A stretch of DNA of 11,800 bases from an uncultured Oscillospiraceae bacterium (GCA_900769845.1 CAAGIF010000248.1:1-11800); one strand, 5' to 3'. Positions 1 through 6,311 are shown, counted from the first letter of the stretch. A program made the numbers and translations. The notes: generated from the letters alone by a model not told the origin.

Positions 1-9
1 ATTTAACCA

Positions 10-93
10 TTCGAGTCCCATCTCTCGCGCAAAACCATAATGAGCACCACCCAAAGGGAGGTGCTCATTTTGGTGCGAGAGATGGGACTCGAA
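10..93. repeat. Long imperfect inverted repeat made from the tRNA-Leu 3' end
   Basis: Bases 10-28 are a perfect 19-bp inverted copy of bases 75-93, which form the T-loop, the 3' half of the T stem and the acceptor 3' strand of the tRNA-Leu gene. Inside this, 34-37 (ACCA) pairs with 71-74 (TGGT), and 39-48 pairs with 60-69, the tRNA terminator stem. The only interruptions are a 5-base bulge at 29-33 and one T/T mismatch (38/70). The resemblance stops upstream of base 10, so the left copy is a tRNA fragment and not a second tRNA. It may be a rearrangement scar, an inverted attachment-site-like copy, or a fold-back assembly artefact near a contig end. Confidence 0.85.
39..69 (-). terminator. Hairpin terminator downstream of tRNA-Leu
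   Basis: A 10-bp perfect stem (39-48 with 60-69) and an 11-base loop lie directly after the encoded CCA of the tRNA on the minus strand. The trailing sequence on that strand is ATGGTTTTG, so the T tract is short and offset. It is probably the tRNA terminator or a 3' processing structure. The same hairpin would read with TTTT on the + strand, so it could also stop transcription arriving from the left. Confidence 0.6.
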
Positions 94-153
94 CCCACAC
101 GGCGTAACCACACGCACCTCAAACGTGCTTGTCTACCATTCCAACACTCTCGC
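71..153 (-). tRNA. tRNA-Leu (anticodon GAG)
   Basis: This is a class II tRNA of 83 bases including an encoded CCA (71-73). The acceptor stem pairs GCGAGAG with CTCTCGC, followed by discriminator A. The anticodon arm has stem CACGT/GCGTG and loop TTGAGGT, giving anticodon GAG, which reads CUC and CUU leucine codons. A long variable arm (the segment with GGTTACGCC) and the T arm GTGGG-TTCGAGT-CCCAT are visible; the long variable arm fits leucine. It is transcribed leftward from its own promoter, divergent from the DUF362 gene. Its 3' end is duplicated in inverted orientation at 10-28. Confidence 0.95.
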
Positions 154-165
154 AAGCGCTTGAAT

Positions 166-194
166 ATTATAACTGAACGGTACAGTTTTGTCAA
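166..194 (-). promoter_or_regulatory. SigA-type promoter for tRNA-Leu
   Basis: On the minus strand a consensus -35 TTGACA (189-194) and a consensus -10 TATAAT (166-171) are separated by 17 bases. Both hexamers are perfect, as expected for a strong stable-RNA promoter. Transcription would begin only a few bases before the tRNA 5' end at 153. Confidence 0.9.
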
Positions 195-209
195 TAGCTA
201 TTTGAAAAG

Positions 210-238
210 TTGACAGAGGCCCTGTTTTTATGTATAGT
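210..238 (+). promoter_or_regulatory. SigA-type promoter for the DUF362 gene
   Basis: TTGACA (210-215), a 17-base spacer and TATAGT (233-238). The TTG at 210 that could open a longer reading frame lies inside this -35 box, which rules it out as the translation start. The start is expected near 245, giving a short leader before the Shine-Dalgarno site at 256-262. Confidence 0.85.
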
Positions 239-269
239 AAATACGAATACAGAGTCAGGAGGCGTCAAT

Positions 270-1373
270 ATGGCATCGAAAGTTTATTTTACCAACTTCC
301 GCACAACCTTCCGTGAGAACCTGCCTCAGAAGCTGGCGCGGCTTGTGAAAAAGGCCGGTATGCTGGAAGGAATCAATTTTGAAAATAAGTATACTGCGAT
401 CAAAATTCATTTTGGTGAGCCGGGAAATCTATCCTATCTGCGTCCCAACTATGCCAAGGTGATCGTGGATCTGATCAAGGAGCAGGGGGGCAGAGTGTTT
501 CTAACAGATTGCAACACCTTGTATGTAGGCCGCCGCAAAAATGCGTTGGACCATTTGGATGCTGCCTATGAAAACGGCTACAACCCCTTTACCACCGGTT
601 GCCATGTGATCATTGCCGATGGTCTGAAGGGCACTGATGAGACACTTGTGCCTATTGACGGAGACTATGTGAAAGAAGCGAAGATTGGCCGGGCTGTTAT
701 GGATGCGGATATCGTTATTTCCATGAACCACTTTAAGGGCCATGAAGCCACTGGATTTGGCGGCGCGCTGAAGAACTTGGGCATGGGCTGCGGTTCCCGG
801 GCCGGTAAGATGGAAATGCACAGCGCCGGAAAACCTAATGTGTACCAGAAAAAATGTATTGGCTGCGGCGCCTGCGTGAAGGTCTGCGCCCATGGTGCGA
901 TTTCTATTGCCGACAAAAAGGCGTCCATTGACCACAGCAAGTGTGTCGGCTGCGGCCGGTGCATCGGCATCTGTCCCATGGATGCGGTGCGGGCAGCGGA
1001 GGATGAATCCAATGATGTCCTTAACTGTAAGATCGCCGAGTATACTCTTGCCGTACTGAAAGACCGTCCCCATTTCCATATCAGCCTTGTGGTGGATGTA
1101 TCCCCTTACTGCGATTGTCATGCGGAAAATGATGTGCCCATCGTTCCCAATGTGGGTATGTTTGCATCCTTTGACCCGGTAGCGCTGGACATCGCCTGCG
1201 CCGATGCGGTGAACCGTCAGCCGGTGATTGCGGGAAGTATTCTTGACGAGAAGCCTCATGTTCACCACGACCATTTTAAGGACACCCATCCGGAGACCAA
1301 TTGGATGTCTGCCATTGACCATGCGGTAAAACTGGGTTTGGGCAGCAAAGAATACGACCTCATCGAAATCTGA
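270..1373 (+). CDS. DUF362 domain protein with two 4Fe-4S ferredoxin motifs
   Basis: A 367-residue protein. The start is ATG 270, seven bases after CAGGAGG (256-262); an upstream in-frame TTG falls in the promoter. The body is DUF362-like, with an N-terminal part around residues 40-175 (VIISMNHFKGHEATGFGGALKN region) and a C-terminal part around 270-367. A bacterial ferredoxin insert separates them: C196, C199, C202, C206 and C225, C228, C231, C235, each CxxCxxCxxxC, enough for two [4Fe-4S] clusters. No signal peptide or membrane segment is visible, so it is probably a cytoplasmic electron-transfer or Fe-S protein. Family members are widespread in anaerobes and their reaction is not established. 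It stands alone as a transcription unit, ending at a terminator shared with gltX. The family assignment is firm; the function is unknown. Confidence 0.9.
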   Translation: MASKVYFTNFRTTFRENLPQKLARLVKKAGMLEGINFENKYTAIKIHFGEPGNLSYLRPNYAKVIVDLIKEQGGRVFLTDCNTLYVGRRKNALDHLDAAYENGYNPFTTGCHVIIADGLKGTDETLVPIDGDYVKEAKIGRAVMDADIVISMNHFKGHEATGFGGALKNLGMGCGSRAGKMEMHSAGKPNVYQKKCIGCGACVKVCAHGAISIADKKASIDHSKCVGCGRCIGICPMDAVRAAEDESNDVLNCKIAEYTLAVLKDRPHFHISLVVDVSPYCDCHAENDVPIVPNVGMFASFDPVALDIACADAVNRQPVIAGSILDEKPHVHHDHFKDTHPETNWMSAIDHAVKLGLGSKEYDLIEI

Positions 1374-1378
1374 TAAAA

Positions 1379-1406
1379 AAGAGGACATCCGGCAGGATGT
1401 CCTCTT
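1379..1406. terminator. Terminator between convergent DUF362 gene and gltX
   Basis: A 12-bp perfect stem (1379-1390 with 1395-1406) and 4-base loop lie between two convergent genes. On the minus strand it is followed by six T residues, a good intrinsic terminator for gltX. On the + strand the tail is TTGATTATT, weaker but probably usable by the DUF362 transcript. Confidence 0.88.
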
Positions 1407-1412
1407 GATTAT

Positions 1413-3059
1413 TCAGTTCAGATCGGCAATAACTGCCCGAATTCGGGCAACGGTCCGGTCGTATCCCAGAATCTGCATCACGGTGTACAAATCGGGGGAG
1501 TTGGTCTTGCCGGTGACGGCCTGACGAATAAAGGTGGAGATATCTGCCACAGTACCGGGGAAGGAATCGGGATCTGCCTTATATGCCTTCATATCTGTGG
1601 TGAAGCCCATATCGGTGGTGATGGTCTTGACCTTTTCGAACCAGGTGTTGGCATCATCGGCGATATCAAAGCAAGCCAGGAAACGGTTCAAAGCGTCGAT
1701 GATAACAGCCTTATCGAATTTAGCATCAAATTCAGGCTTCTGCAGGTAATCGTCATAGAAGAATCCCATATATTCCCTGGCATCTTTCCAGATAGCCAGA
1801 TCCTTTCTGGGCTTCTTTCCGCCACGGCCGATGGCAAGAATTGCGGTTGCATACGCAGGATCTGCAGCCAGCTTTGCACCGAAGTCCGGGTCAAATTCCT
1901 GTGCCCATTCAGTCAGCAGGCCGCAGACTGTTTCAGCATCCATTTTGGAAATGACATTCTTGGATACATCGGTGAGCTTGGCGTAGTCGAACAGAGAACC
2001 GGCGGGATTCAGTTTTTTGGGGCTGAACTTAAATTCCTCAGCGGGAGTATCGGGATTTGCTCGGCGCCAATCCTCGAAATTGGAATTGAGGATGGTCATG
2101 ATATACTCATACACTGCCTTGACGGGGAAACCTTCCGCCTTGTAGAAGGTCAGCGCCAGTTCGGGATCCTTCCGCTTACTGAGCTTGCGCTTGGAAGTTC
2201 CGTCCATCTTCATCAGCGGTCCGATGTGGACATATTTGGGGAGCTTGAACCCCAAAGCCTTGAACAACTGAATGTGGAAGGGCAGGGTGGGCAGCCATTC
2301 GTCGCCGCGAACCACATGGGTGGTACGCATCAGGTGATCGTCCACAGCGTGGGCGAAGTGGTAGGTGGGAATGCCGTCGGATTTCAGCAGAACATGGTCC
2401 ACATTGTTTTCGGTAATAGTCAGCTTGCCCTTGACCAGATCGTCGAACTTAAACTGGTTTTCGATGGAGCCGGTGGAGCGGAAACGAAGAACCCAGGGAT
2501 TGCCTGCGTCCAGCTGGGCACAGATGTCTTCCATGGAGCGATCCCGCCACATGGCGTAGGAGCCGTAGTAACCGGTGGTTTCCTTGGCGGCTTCCTGCTT
2601 TTCCCGCATGGCAGATAGTTCTTCTTCTGTGCAGAAGCATGGATATGCCTGACCCTCGGACACCAGCTTCTTGGCATAGACATGATAGATGGATGCCCGC
2701 TGGCGCTGACGGTAGGGGCCGTAATTGCCTGCGTCACCATCGTGGGTAGCGCCTTCGTCGAAGGCGATGCCATAGTGCTTCAGGGTGTCGATGAGGACCT
2801 CCACAGCCCCGGGAACTTCCCGCTTGGCATCAGTGTCCTCCACCCGTAAAAACAGTACGCCGCCGCTTTGATGGGCCATACGCTCGGAGGTCAGACCCTG
2901 CACCAGATTGCCCAGATGGACAAAGCCGGTAGGGGAGGGAGCCATACGGGAGATCACTGCACCTTCGGGGACGTTGCGCGGGGGAAACCGATCTTCCAAA
3001 GATTCGGGGGTTTCGGTCACATTGGGAAACAGAAGATCAGCGAGTGCCTGATAATCCAT
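1413..3059 (-). CDS. gltX: Glutamate--tRNA ligase (GluRS)
   Basis: A class I synthetase of 548 residues that charges tRNA-Glu in the cytoplasm. The HIGH-type signature is seen as APSPTGFVHLGN at residues 40-51. The second signature, KLSKRK, is at 292-297, within a typical GDEWL...KMDGTSKRKLSKRKD context (252-298). The protein is longer than the usual ~465-490 residues, partly because about 35 residues precede the catalytic core. The zinc-type knuckle begins with C141 and C143, but the expected second Cys/His pair is absent: the matching stretch (163-172) is aromatic-rich with no Cys or His. The start is ATG 3059, with GAGGT (3067-3071) 7 bases upstream. It is monocistronic, with its own promoter and terminator, and divergent from the Trp leader. 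Whether it also charges tRNA-Gln (non-discriminating) cannot be decided here. Confidence 0.96.
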   Translation of the reverse strand: MDYQALADLLFPNVTETPESLEDRFPPRNVPEGAVISRMAPSPTGFVHLGNLVQGLTSERMAHQSGGVLFLRVEDTDAKREVPGAVEVLIDTLKHYGIAFDEGATHDGDAGNYGPYRQRQRASIYHVYAKKLVSEGQAYPCFCTEEELSAMREKQEAAKETTGYYGSYAMWRDRSMEDICAQLDAGNPWVLRFRSTGSIENQFKFDDLVKGKLTITENNVDHVLLKSDGIPTYHFAHAVDDHLMRTTHVVRGDEWLPTLPFHIQLFKALGFKLPKYVHIGPLMKMDGTSKRKLSKRKDPELALTFYKAEGFPVKAVYEYIMTILNSNFEDWRRANPDTPAEEFKFSPKKLNPAGSLFDYAKLTDVSKNVISKMDAETVCGLLTEWAQEFDPDFGAKLAADPAYATAILAIGRGGKKPRKDLAIWKDAREYMGFFYDDYLQKPEFDAKFDKAVIIDALNRFLACFDIADDANTWFEKVKTITTDMGFTTDMKAYKADPDSFPGTVADISTFIRQAVTGKTNSPDLYTVMQILGYDRTVARIRAVIADLN

Positions 3060-3094
3060 AGAAATTACCTCATTTTCTAAAACATTATGGCGAA

Positions 3095-3123
3095 ATTATA
3101 GCACAGTCTTCCGGGAAAATCAA
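3095..3123 (-). promoter_or_regulatory. Extended -10 promoter for gltX
   Basis: On the minus strand TTGATT (3118-3123), a 17-base spacer and TATAAT (3095-3100), with TGC immediately before the -10. The short leader to the ATG at 3059 has no room for a T-box. Confidence 0.85.
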
Positions 3124-3144
3124 TAAAGCAGCGGTATAAATTCC

Positions 3145-3173
3145 TTGACATATGAATTTTTCGGTGTTATGAT
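3145..3173 (+). promoter_or_regulatory. Extended -10 promoter for the Trp leader and methyltransferase
   Basis: Perfect TTGACA (3145-3150), a 17-base spacer and TATGAT (3168-3173), with TGT before the -10 (3165-3167). A start near 3180 puts the leader ORF's Shine-Dalgarno site almost at the 5' end of the RNA, as in classical amino-acid attenuators. Confidence 0.9.
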
Positions 3174-3199
3174 GTGGAAAATGAAACGGAGGTATGACA

Positions 3200-3292
3200 A
3201 TGCTGTACACTGCTTATGCAATGCCTACTCAGTTCGTTCCTGCATGGTGGCCTTGGAACGGGCTTACATTGTCATGCTCTGATTTTTCATAA
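3200..3292 (+). CDS. Trp-rich leader peptide of an attenuator (30 aa)
   Basis: A short ORF, ATG 3200 to TAA 3290-3292. ACGGAGG (3186-3192) lies 7 bases upstream; the alternative ATG at 3194 is only one base from the Shine-Dalgarno and is unlikely. The peptide reads MLYTAYAMPTQFVPA, then WWPW (W16, W17, P18, W19; codons 3245-3256), then NGLTLSCSDFS. Three Trp codons in four are far above chance. They sit just upstream of an RNA segment (3260-3271) that can pair either with the ORF start region or with the 5' arm of the following terminator. The likely job is to sense tRNA-Trp charging by ribosome stalling. Alternatives are stalling by a ribosome-targeting drug, as in leaders of resistance methylases, or a functional microprotein. 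The ORF and RNA pairings are seen directly; the regulation is inferred. Confidence 0.85.
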   Translation: MLYTAYAMPTQFVPAWWPWNGLTLSCSDFS

Positions 3293-3312
3293 GTGTAGGA
3301 AAATTGGATTTC

Positions 3313-3344
3313 ATGCGGTGTAAGCTTATGGGCTTACACCGCAT
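3313..3344 (+). terminator. Leader terminator upstream of the methyltransferase
   Basis: A 13-bp perfect stem (3313-3325 with 3332-3344), a 6-base loop and a short T run (3344-3347) followed by GCTAT. It lies between the leader stop codon and the methyltransferase Shine-Dalgarno, so its formation would switch the gene off. The T run is short, so termination may be partial. Confidence 0.85.
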
Positions 3345-3367
3345 TTTGCTATCTAAGGAGGATTAAA

Positions 3368-4156
3368 ATGGAAATTTTACAAATCTTGACGGACTTTTAC
3401 TCGAATTATGATGAGGAAGGGCGTCTGCTGAGTCGTAACGGTAGTGTGGAATTTTTGACAACACTGCGCTATATTGAAAAGTATTTACATCCCGGTATGC
3501 GGATCCTGGAGATCGGCGCGGCTACCGGCCGGTATTCTCACGCCCTTGCCCAGCGGGGATATCAGGTGGATGCTGTGGAACTGGTGCAGCATAATATTGA
3601 CCTGTTCCGGGAGAAGACCCAGCCCGGGGAGAACGTGACCATTCGGCAGGGAAATGCATTGGATCTGAATTTTTATGAGAATAATACCTTTGATATAACC
3701 TTGCTTCTTGGACCGATGTACCATCTTTTCACAGAGGGGGAACAGCATCAGGCTCTTTCGGAAGCCATCCGGGTAACGAAACCCGGCGGCGTGATCTTTG
3801 CAGCGTACTGCGGGAATGAAGCCACCATGGTTCAGTATTGCTTCGGACGGGGAATGATCCGGGAAAAGCGGTATCGTGAACTGATTGATCCGGTGACTTT
3901 TAAAGCTTCCTCGGATCCGGCAGAGCTGTTTGAATTATACCGCAGGGAGGATATCGACGCCTTGATGGCAGATTTCACCGTGGAAAGACTTCACTATGTG
4001 GGAACGGATATGGCAACCCATTATATGCGCGCAACGATTGACGAGATGGATGATGAACTGTTTGCATTGTATTTGCAGTATCACTTTACCATCTGTGAAC
4101 GCAGCGATTGTGTGGGTGTATCCCATCACATTTTGGATGTGTTCCGGAAGAAATAA
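3368..4156 (+). CDS. Class I SAM-dependent methyltransferase, substrate unknown
   Basis: A 262-residue Rossmann-type methyltransferase (Methyltransf_11/25-like). Motif I is ILEIGAATGRYS (46-57). The acidic end of strand 2 is E71 (VDAVEL), the adenine-side motif is GNALDL (95-100), motif IV is FDITLLLGPMYHL (108-120) and the post-strand-4 PGG is at 139-141. The C-terminal ~100 residues are family-specific and presumably define the substrate. There is no zinc ribbon or membrane segment, so it is not an RlmA/TlrB-type rRNA methylase by eye. The start is set by AAGGAGG (3355-3361) 6 bases upstream of the ATG. It is transcribed behind the Trp-codon attenuator and followed 69 bases later by trpS, with no terminator between. 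The context suggests a Trp- or translation-linked substrate (tRNA, rRNA, protein or small molecule), but nothing in the sequence names it. Confidence 0.9.
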   Translation: MEILQILTDFYSNYDEEGRLLSRNGSVEFLTTLRYIEKYLHPGMRILEIGAATGRYSHALAQRGYQVDAVELVQHNIDLFREKTQPGENVTIRQGNALDLNFYENNTFDITLLLGPMYHLFTEGEQHQALSEAIRVTKPGGVIFAAYCGNEATMVQYCFGRGMIREKRYRELIDPVTFKASSDPAELFELYRREDIDALMADFTVERLHYVGTDMATHYMRATIDEMDDELFALYLQYHFTICERSDCVGVSHHILDVFRKK

Positions 4157-4162
4157 AAGCCC

Positions 4163-4191
4163 TTGCACATCGGATTTAACTGTGCTAGAAT
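4163..4191 (+). promoter_or_regulatory. Extended -10 promoter for trpS
   Basis: TTGCAC (4163-4168), a 17-base spacer and TAGAAT (4186-4191), with TGC before the -10 (4183-4185). It starts seven bases after the methyltransferase stop codon. It would let trpS be expressed independently of the upstream attenuator. The TTG at 4163 is therefore a -35 element and not a start codon. Confidence 0.82.
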
Positions 4192-4225
4192 AACCCTATT
4201 ACCAAGAAAAAGGAATGAAGATGAA

Positions 4226-5248
4226 ATGAGCGAGATTATCACCGAAGCTACCGCGCCAAAGAAAAGAATGCTCTCCGGCATCCAGCCCTCCGGTGACCTG
4301 CACCTGGGCAACTATCTGGGCGCCATCAAGAACTGGGGCGCAAGATCTGATTTGTATGAGTGCTTTTACTTCATGGCTGACCTGCATACCATCACTGTTC
4401 GTCAGACTCCCGCAGACCTGCGCCGCCGCACTCTGGAGCAGCTGGCTCAGTACATTGCCTGCGGTCTGGATCCTGAGAAGAACACCCTGTTCATCCAGTC
4501 CCACGTCCACCAGCACGCGGAACTGGGCTGGGTTCTGAACTGCTATACCATGTTCGGCGAACTGAGCCGTATGACCCAGTTCAAGGATAAGTCCTCCAAG
4601 CACGCCGAGAATGTCAACGGCGGACTGTTTACCTATCCCGCTCTGATGGCAGCAGATATCCTGCTGTATCAGCCCGATCTGGTTCCCGTGGGCCATGACC
4701 AGAAGCAGCACTGTGAGCTGACCCGTGACGTTGCCCAGCGTTTCAACGGTGTCTATGGTGAGACCTTTAAGGTACCCGAGCCCTACATCCCTGAGACCGG
4801 CGCCCGCATTATGAGCCTGAATGCTCCCGACAGCAAGATGTCCAAGTCCATGCCCGAGGGCTGTGTCTTTATGATGGAGCGTCCCGAGGATATCCAGCGC
4901 AAGTTCAAGCGTGCCATCACTGACTCTGACACTGAGAACTGTGTACGCTTTGATCCCGAGAACAAGCCCGGTGTTGCCAACCTGATGAGTATCTACTCTG
5001 CGGTTACCGGTCTGAACTTCGAGCAGATTGAAGCAGAGTTTGCCGGCCAGGGCTATGGAAAATTCAAGCCTGTGGTTGGTGATGCAGTCATTGAGCACCT
5101 GCGTCCCATCCGGGAGGAAAGCCTGCGGCTGATGAAGGATAAGGCATATCTGGAATCCGTTTACCGGGACGGCGCCCAGAAGGCAAGCTATGTTGCTGAG
5201 AAGACCCTGCGGAAGGTCTACAAGAAGGTCGGTTTCGTAGCAAAGTGA
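4226..5248 (+). CDS. trpS: Tryptophan--tRNA ligase (TrpRS)
   Basis: A class I synthetase of 340 residues that activates tryptophan and charges tRNA-Trp. The HIGH-type signature is SGIQPSGDLHLGNYLG (17-32, with HLGN at 26-29). KMSKS is exact at 204-208 within NAPDSKMSKS. MAADILLY (141-148) carries the Asp that in characterised TrpRS reads the indole nitrogen. Length and order match bacterial TrpRS. The start chosen is ATG 4226 (MSEII); an ATG at 4221 hits a stop two codons later, and upstream in-frame codons fall in the promoter. The Shine-Dalgarno AGGA (4211-4214) is slightly distant, at 11 bases. The gene has its own promoter but can also be reached by read-through from the Trp-leader transcript. 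It ends at a strong terminator. Confidence 0.97.
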   Translation: MSEIITEATAPKKRMLSGIQPSGDLHLGNYLGAIKNWGARSDLYECFYFMADLHTITVRQTPADLRRRTLEQLAQYIACGLDPEKNTLFIQSHVHQHAELGWVLNCYTMFGELSRMTQFKDKSSKHAENVNGGLFTYPALMAADILLYQPDLVPVGHDQKQHCELTRDVAQRFNGVYGETFKVPEPYIPETGARIMSLNAPDSKMSKSMPEGCVFMMERPEDIQRKFKRAITDSDTENCVRFDPENKPGVANLMSIYSAVTGLNFEQIEAEFAGQGYGKFKPVVGDAVIEHLRPIREESLRLMKDKAYLESVYRDGAQKASYVAEKTLRKVYKKVGFVAK

Positions 5249-5256
5249 AAATGAAA

Positions 5257-5282
5257 ACTGGCTGTGGATTTCCACAGCCAGT
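5257..5282. terminator. Bidirectional terminator after trpS
   Basis: A near-continuous stem (5257-5267 with 5272-5282) with a 4-base loop. On the + strand it is followed by ATTTTTAT, a good trpS terminator. On the minus strand it is followed by TTTTCATTTTC, so it also serves the convergent CHAP-like gene. Confidence 0.9.
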
Positions 5283-5286
5283 ATTT

Positions 5287-5910
5287 TTATGGGATTTTAT
5301 CATAATCCGGGATTCCGTATCCCCGGATCTGATGGTGTCCCCGGAGAAGAATACGGTAGGATACACTGTCGGATTTATTTCCTTCGATCACTTTGATAAA
5401 AGGACCTTTTGTTCCCACAACGATACCCACATGGTTGGACCATCCGGTACAGTCCCGGAAAGAAAATTCTTCATCCCAGGAGTAGTATATGTAATCCCCC
5501 GGCAGGGGCATATAGTTGTCATCCTCTACCCATTGTCCCATAGTTTCCCATAGTCCAATCTGCCGCTGACAGCCACACTCGGTAGGAATAATATCCGTCA
5601 TGCCGCAGCTTATGGCAACGGCACTGGCATAAGCGGCGCACCAGTTGTCCTCAAGGGTTACGGTGTAGTCCTGGGCAAGGGGTGTGTGGGAATTGTATAT
5701 ATCGATGATGTCTGTATGAGCGTGACTCCCTTCCTTTGCGCCAAGCCAGTTTTGAGCCTCGGTAACGATCTGCATCCGCTGTTCTTTTTCCTCTTGGGGA
5801 ACATTTCTGCAGAATCCTCCGTCTGCATAGTGCAGATATCCATACATTCCACCTATGACCAGCGCAAAGATGAGAATCAGAATCAGAAGAATCAGGCATA
5901 TCTTTTTCAT
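5287..5910 (-). CDS. Membrane-anchored CHAP/NlpC-P60-like protein
   Basis: A 207-residue protein with an N-terminal hydrophobic segment (residues 5-27) after MKK, which is an uncleaved anchor or signal peptide; the rest is predicted outside the membrane. The extracytoplasmic part resembles a CHAP cysteine peptidase/amidase. The likely nucleophile is C91 in DNWCAAYASAVA, followed by a PGDYIYY strand (137-143), the likely catalytic His H160 in SNHVGIV, and E176/N178 in VIEGN as third residue. Such folds cut peptidoglycan cross-links or stem peptides. The usual repeat cell-wall binding domain is absent. The start at 5910 is supported by GGGAGG about 6 bases upstream. It is a single-gene unit with its own extended -10 promoter and shares the trpS terminator. 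The fold is fairly secure; enzymatic activity and target are inferred. Confidence 0.75.
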   Translation of the reverse strand: MKKICLILLILILIFALVIGGMYGYLHYADGGFCRNVPQEEKEQRMQIVTEAQNWLGAKEGSHAHTDIIDIYNSHTPLAQDYTVTLEDNWCAAYASAVAISCGMTDIIPTECGCQRQIGLWETMGQWVEDDNYMPLPGDYIYYSWDEEFSFRDCTGWSNHVGIVVGTKGPFIKVIEGNKSDSVSYRILLRGHHQIRGYGIPDYDKIP

Positions 5911-5938
5911 GGGTGCCCTCCCGGTTTGTGTTTTCTCT

Positions 5939-5947
5939 ATTATAGCA
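5939..5947 (-). promoter_or_regulatory. Extended -10 promoter for the CHAP-like gene
   Basis: On the minus strand TGC-TATAAT occupies 5947-5939. No good -35 hexamer is visible at 17 bases, so recognition probably rests on the extended -10. Confidence 0.65.
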
Positions 5948-5995
5948 GAGCAAGTGGGATTTTGATAGGGAAATTAGATTAAATCTTCCTTAATT

Positions 5996-6307
5996 CTACA
6001 TAAAGAAATACAATGCCAGGGTCAGAAGGGCGTTGTTCTTTTCCTCTTCGCAGTCCCCGGCCATCAGAAGCAGAAGTAATACGATGATAAGATCTCCGGT
6101 ATCAAATTCTTTAGGTAAGATATTACGGAGAAATCCCAGTACGCTGCCGCCGGAGATAGGCGCAGAGGGCTTTTGCGGAAGGGGAGGAGGAGACGGATCA
6201 TTCCGCGGGGCAGGGGTGTTGTTTTTGACAGGCTGGGGGTTGGTCCGGTCGGGCATCTGGCGTTTTCGGAAGCTTCCGTCGGATTGGGGAATATAGCGGT
6301 TATACAT
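5996..6307 (-). CDS. Conserved-type small protein, Pro-rich with hydrophobic C-terminus
   Basis: A 103-residue protein of unknown function. The first ~20 residues are polar, and residues 22-50 are rich in Pro, Asn and Lys (PSPPPLPQKP region). A hydrophobic run LIIVLLLLLMAG (73-84) is followed by an acidic patch DCEEEKNN and a second hydrophobic end, ALLTLALYFFM. This could be one or two membrane-associated helices. The Shine-Dalgarno AGGTGA lies inside the end of the upstream 116-residue gene, four bases away, indicating an operon and translational coupling. It is the last gene of a three-gene minus-strand cluster. I do not recognise a named family. Confidence 0.72.
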   Translation of the reverse strand: MYNRYIPQSDGSFRKRQMPDRTNPQPVKNNTPAPRNDPSPPPLPQKPSAPISGGSVLGFLRNILPKEFDTGDLIIVLLLLLMAGDCEEEKNNALLTLALYFFM

Positions 6308-6311
6308 GCTA

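Larger units (their letters stand above)
3194..3344 (+). promoter_or_regulatory. Transcription attenuator with mutually exclusive hairpins
   Basis: Four pairing segments are visible. Segment 1 (3194-3202, ATGACAATG) is a perfect 9-bp complement of 3267-3275. Segment 2 (3260-3271, GGGCTTACATTG) can pair over 12 contiguous positions, four of them G-U, with segment 3 (3316-3327, CGGTGTAAGCTT). Segment 3 also forms the 5' arm of the terminator with segment 4 (3332-3343). Segments 2 and 4 share the identical 9-mer GGGCTTACA (3260-3268 and 3330-3338), so they compete for segment 3. A ribosome stalled on W16/W17 would leave segment 2 free and favour the 2:3 antiterminator. A ribosome at the stop codon 3290 would cover segment 2 and let the terminator form. 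Confidence 0.82.

Noticed and set aside
1..30. A second tRNA-Leu gene on the + strand
   Set aside because: Only the 19 bases from T-loop to acceptor match. Upstream of base 10 there is no T stem, anticodon arm or other tRNA part, so it is a fragment.
501..1388. Long antisense ORF opposite the DUF362 gene (295 residues)
   Set aside because: It is a shadow of a clearly coding gene with two ferredoxin motifs. It has no ribosome binding site, and its composition is not protein-like.
3060..3199. A T-box riboswitch upstream of gltX or the methyltransferase/trpS pair
   Set aside because: There is no T-box core such as GGTGG followed by ACCGCG, and the leaders are too short for the specifier domain. 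The Trp codons in a translated ORF explain the + strand leader better.
4199..5275. Long antisense ORF opposite trpS (358 residues)
   Set aside because: It is fully covered by trpS with intact HLGN and KMSKS motifs. The open frame follows from the biased codon usage of trpS.
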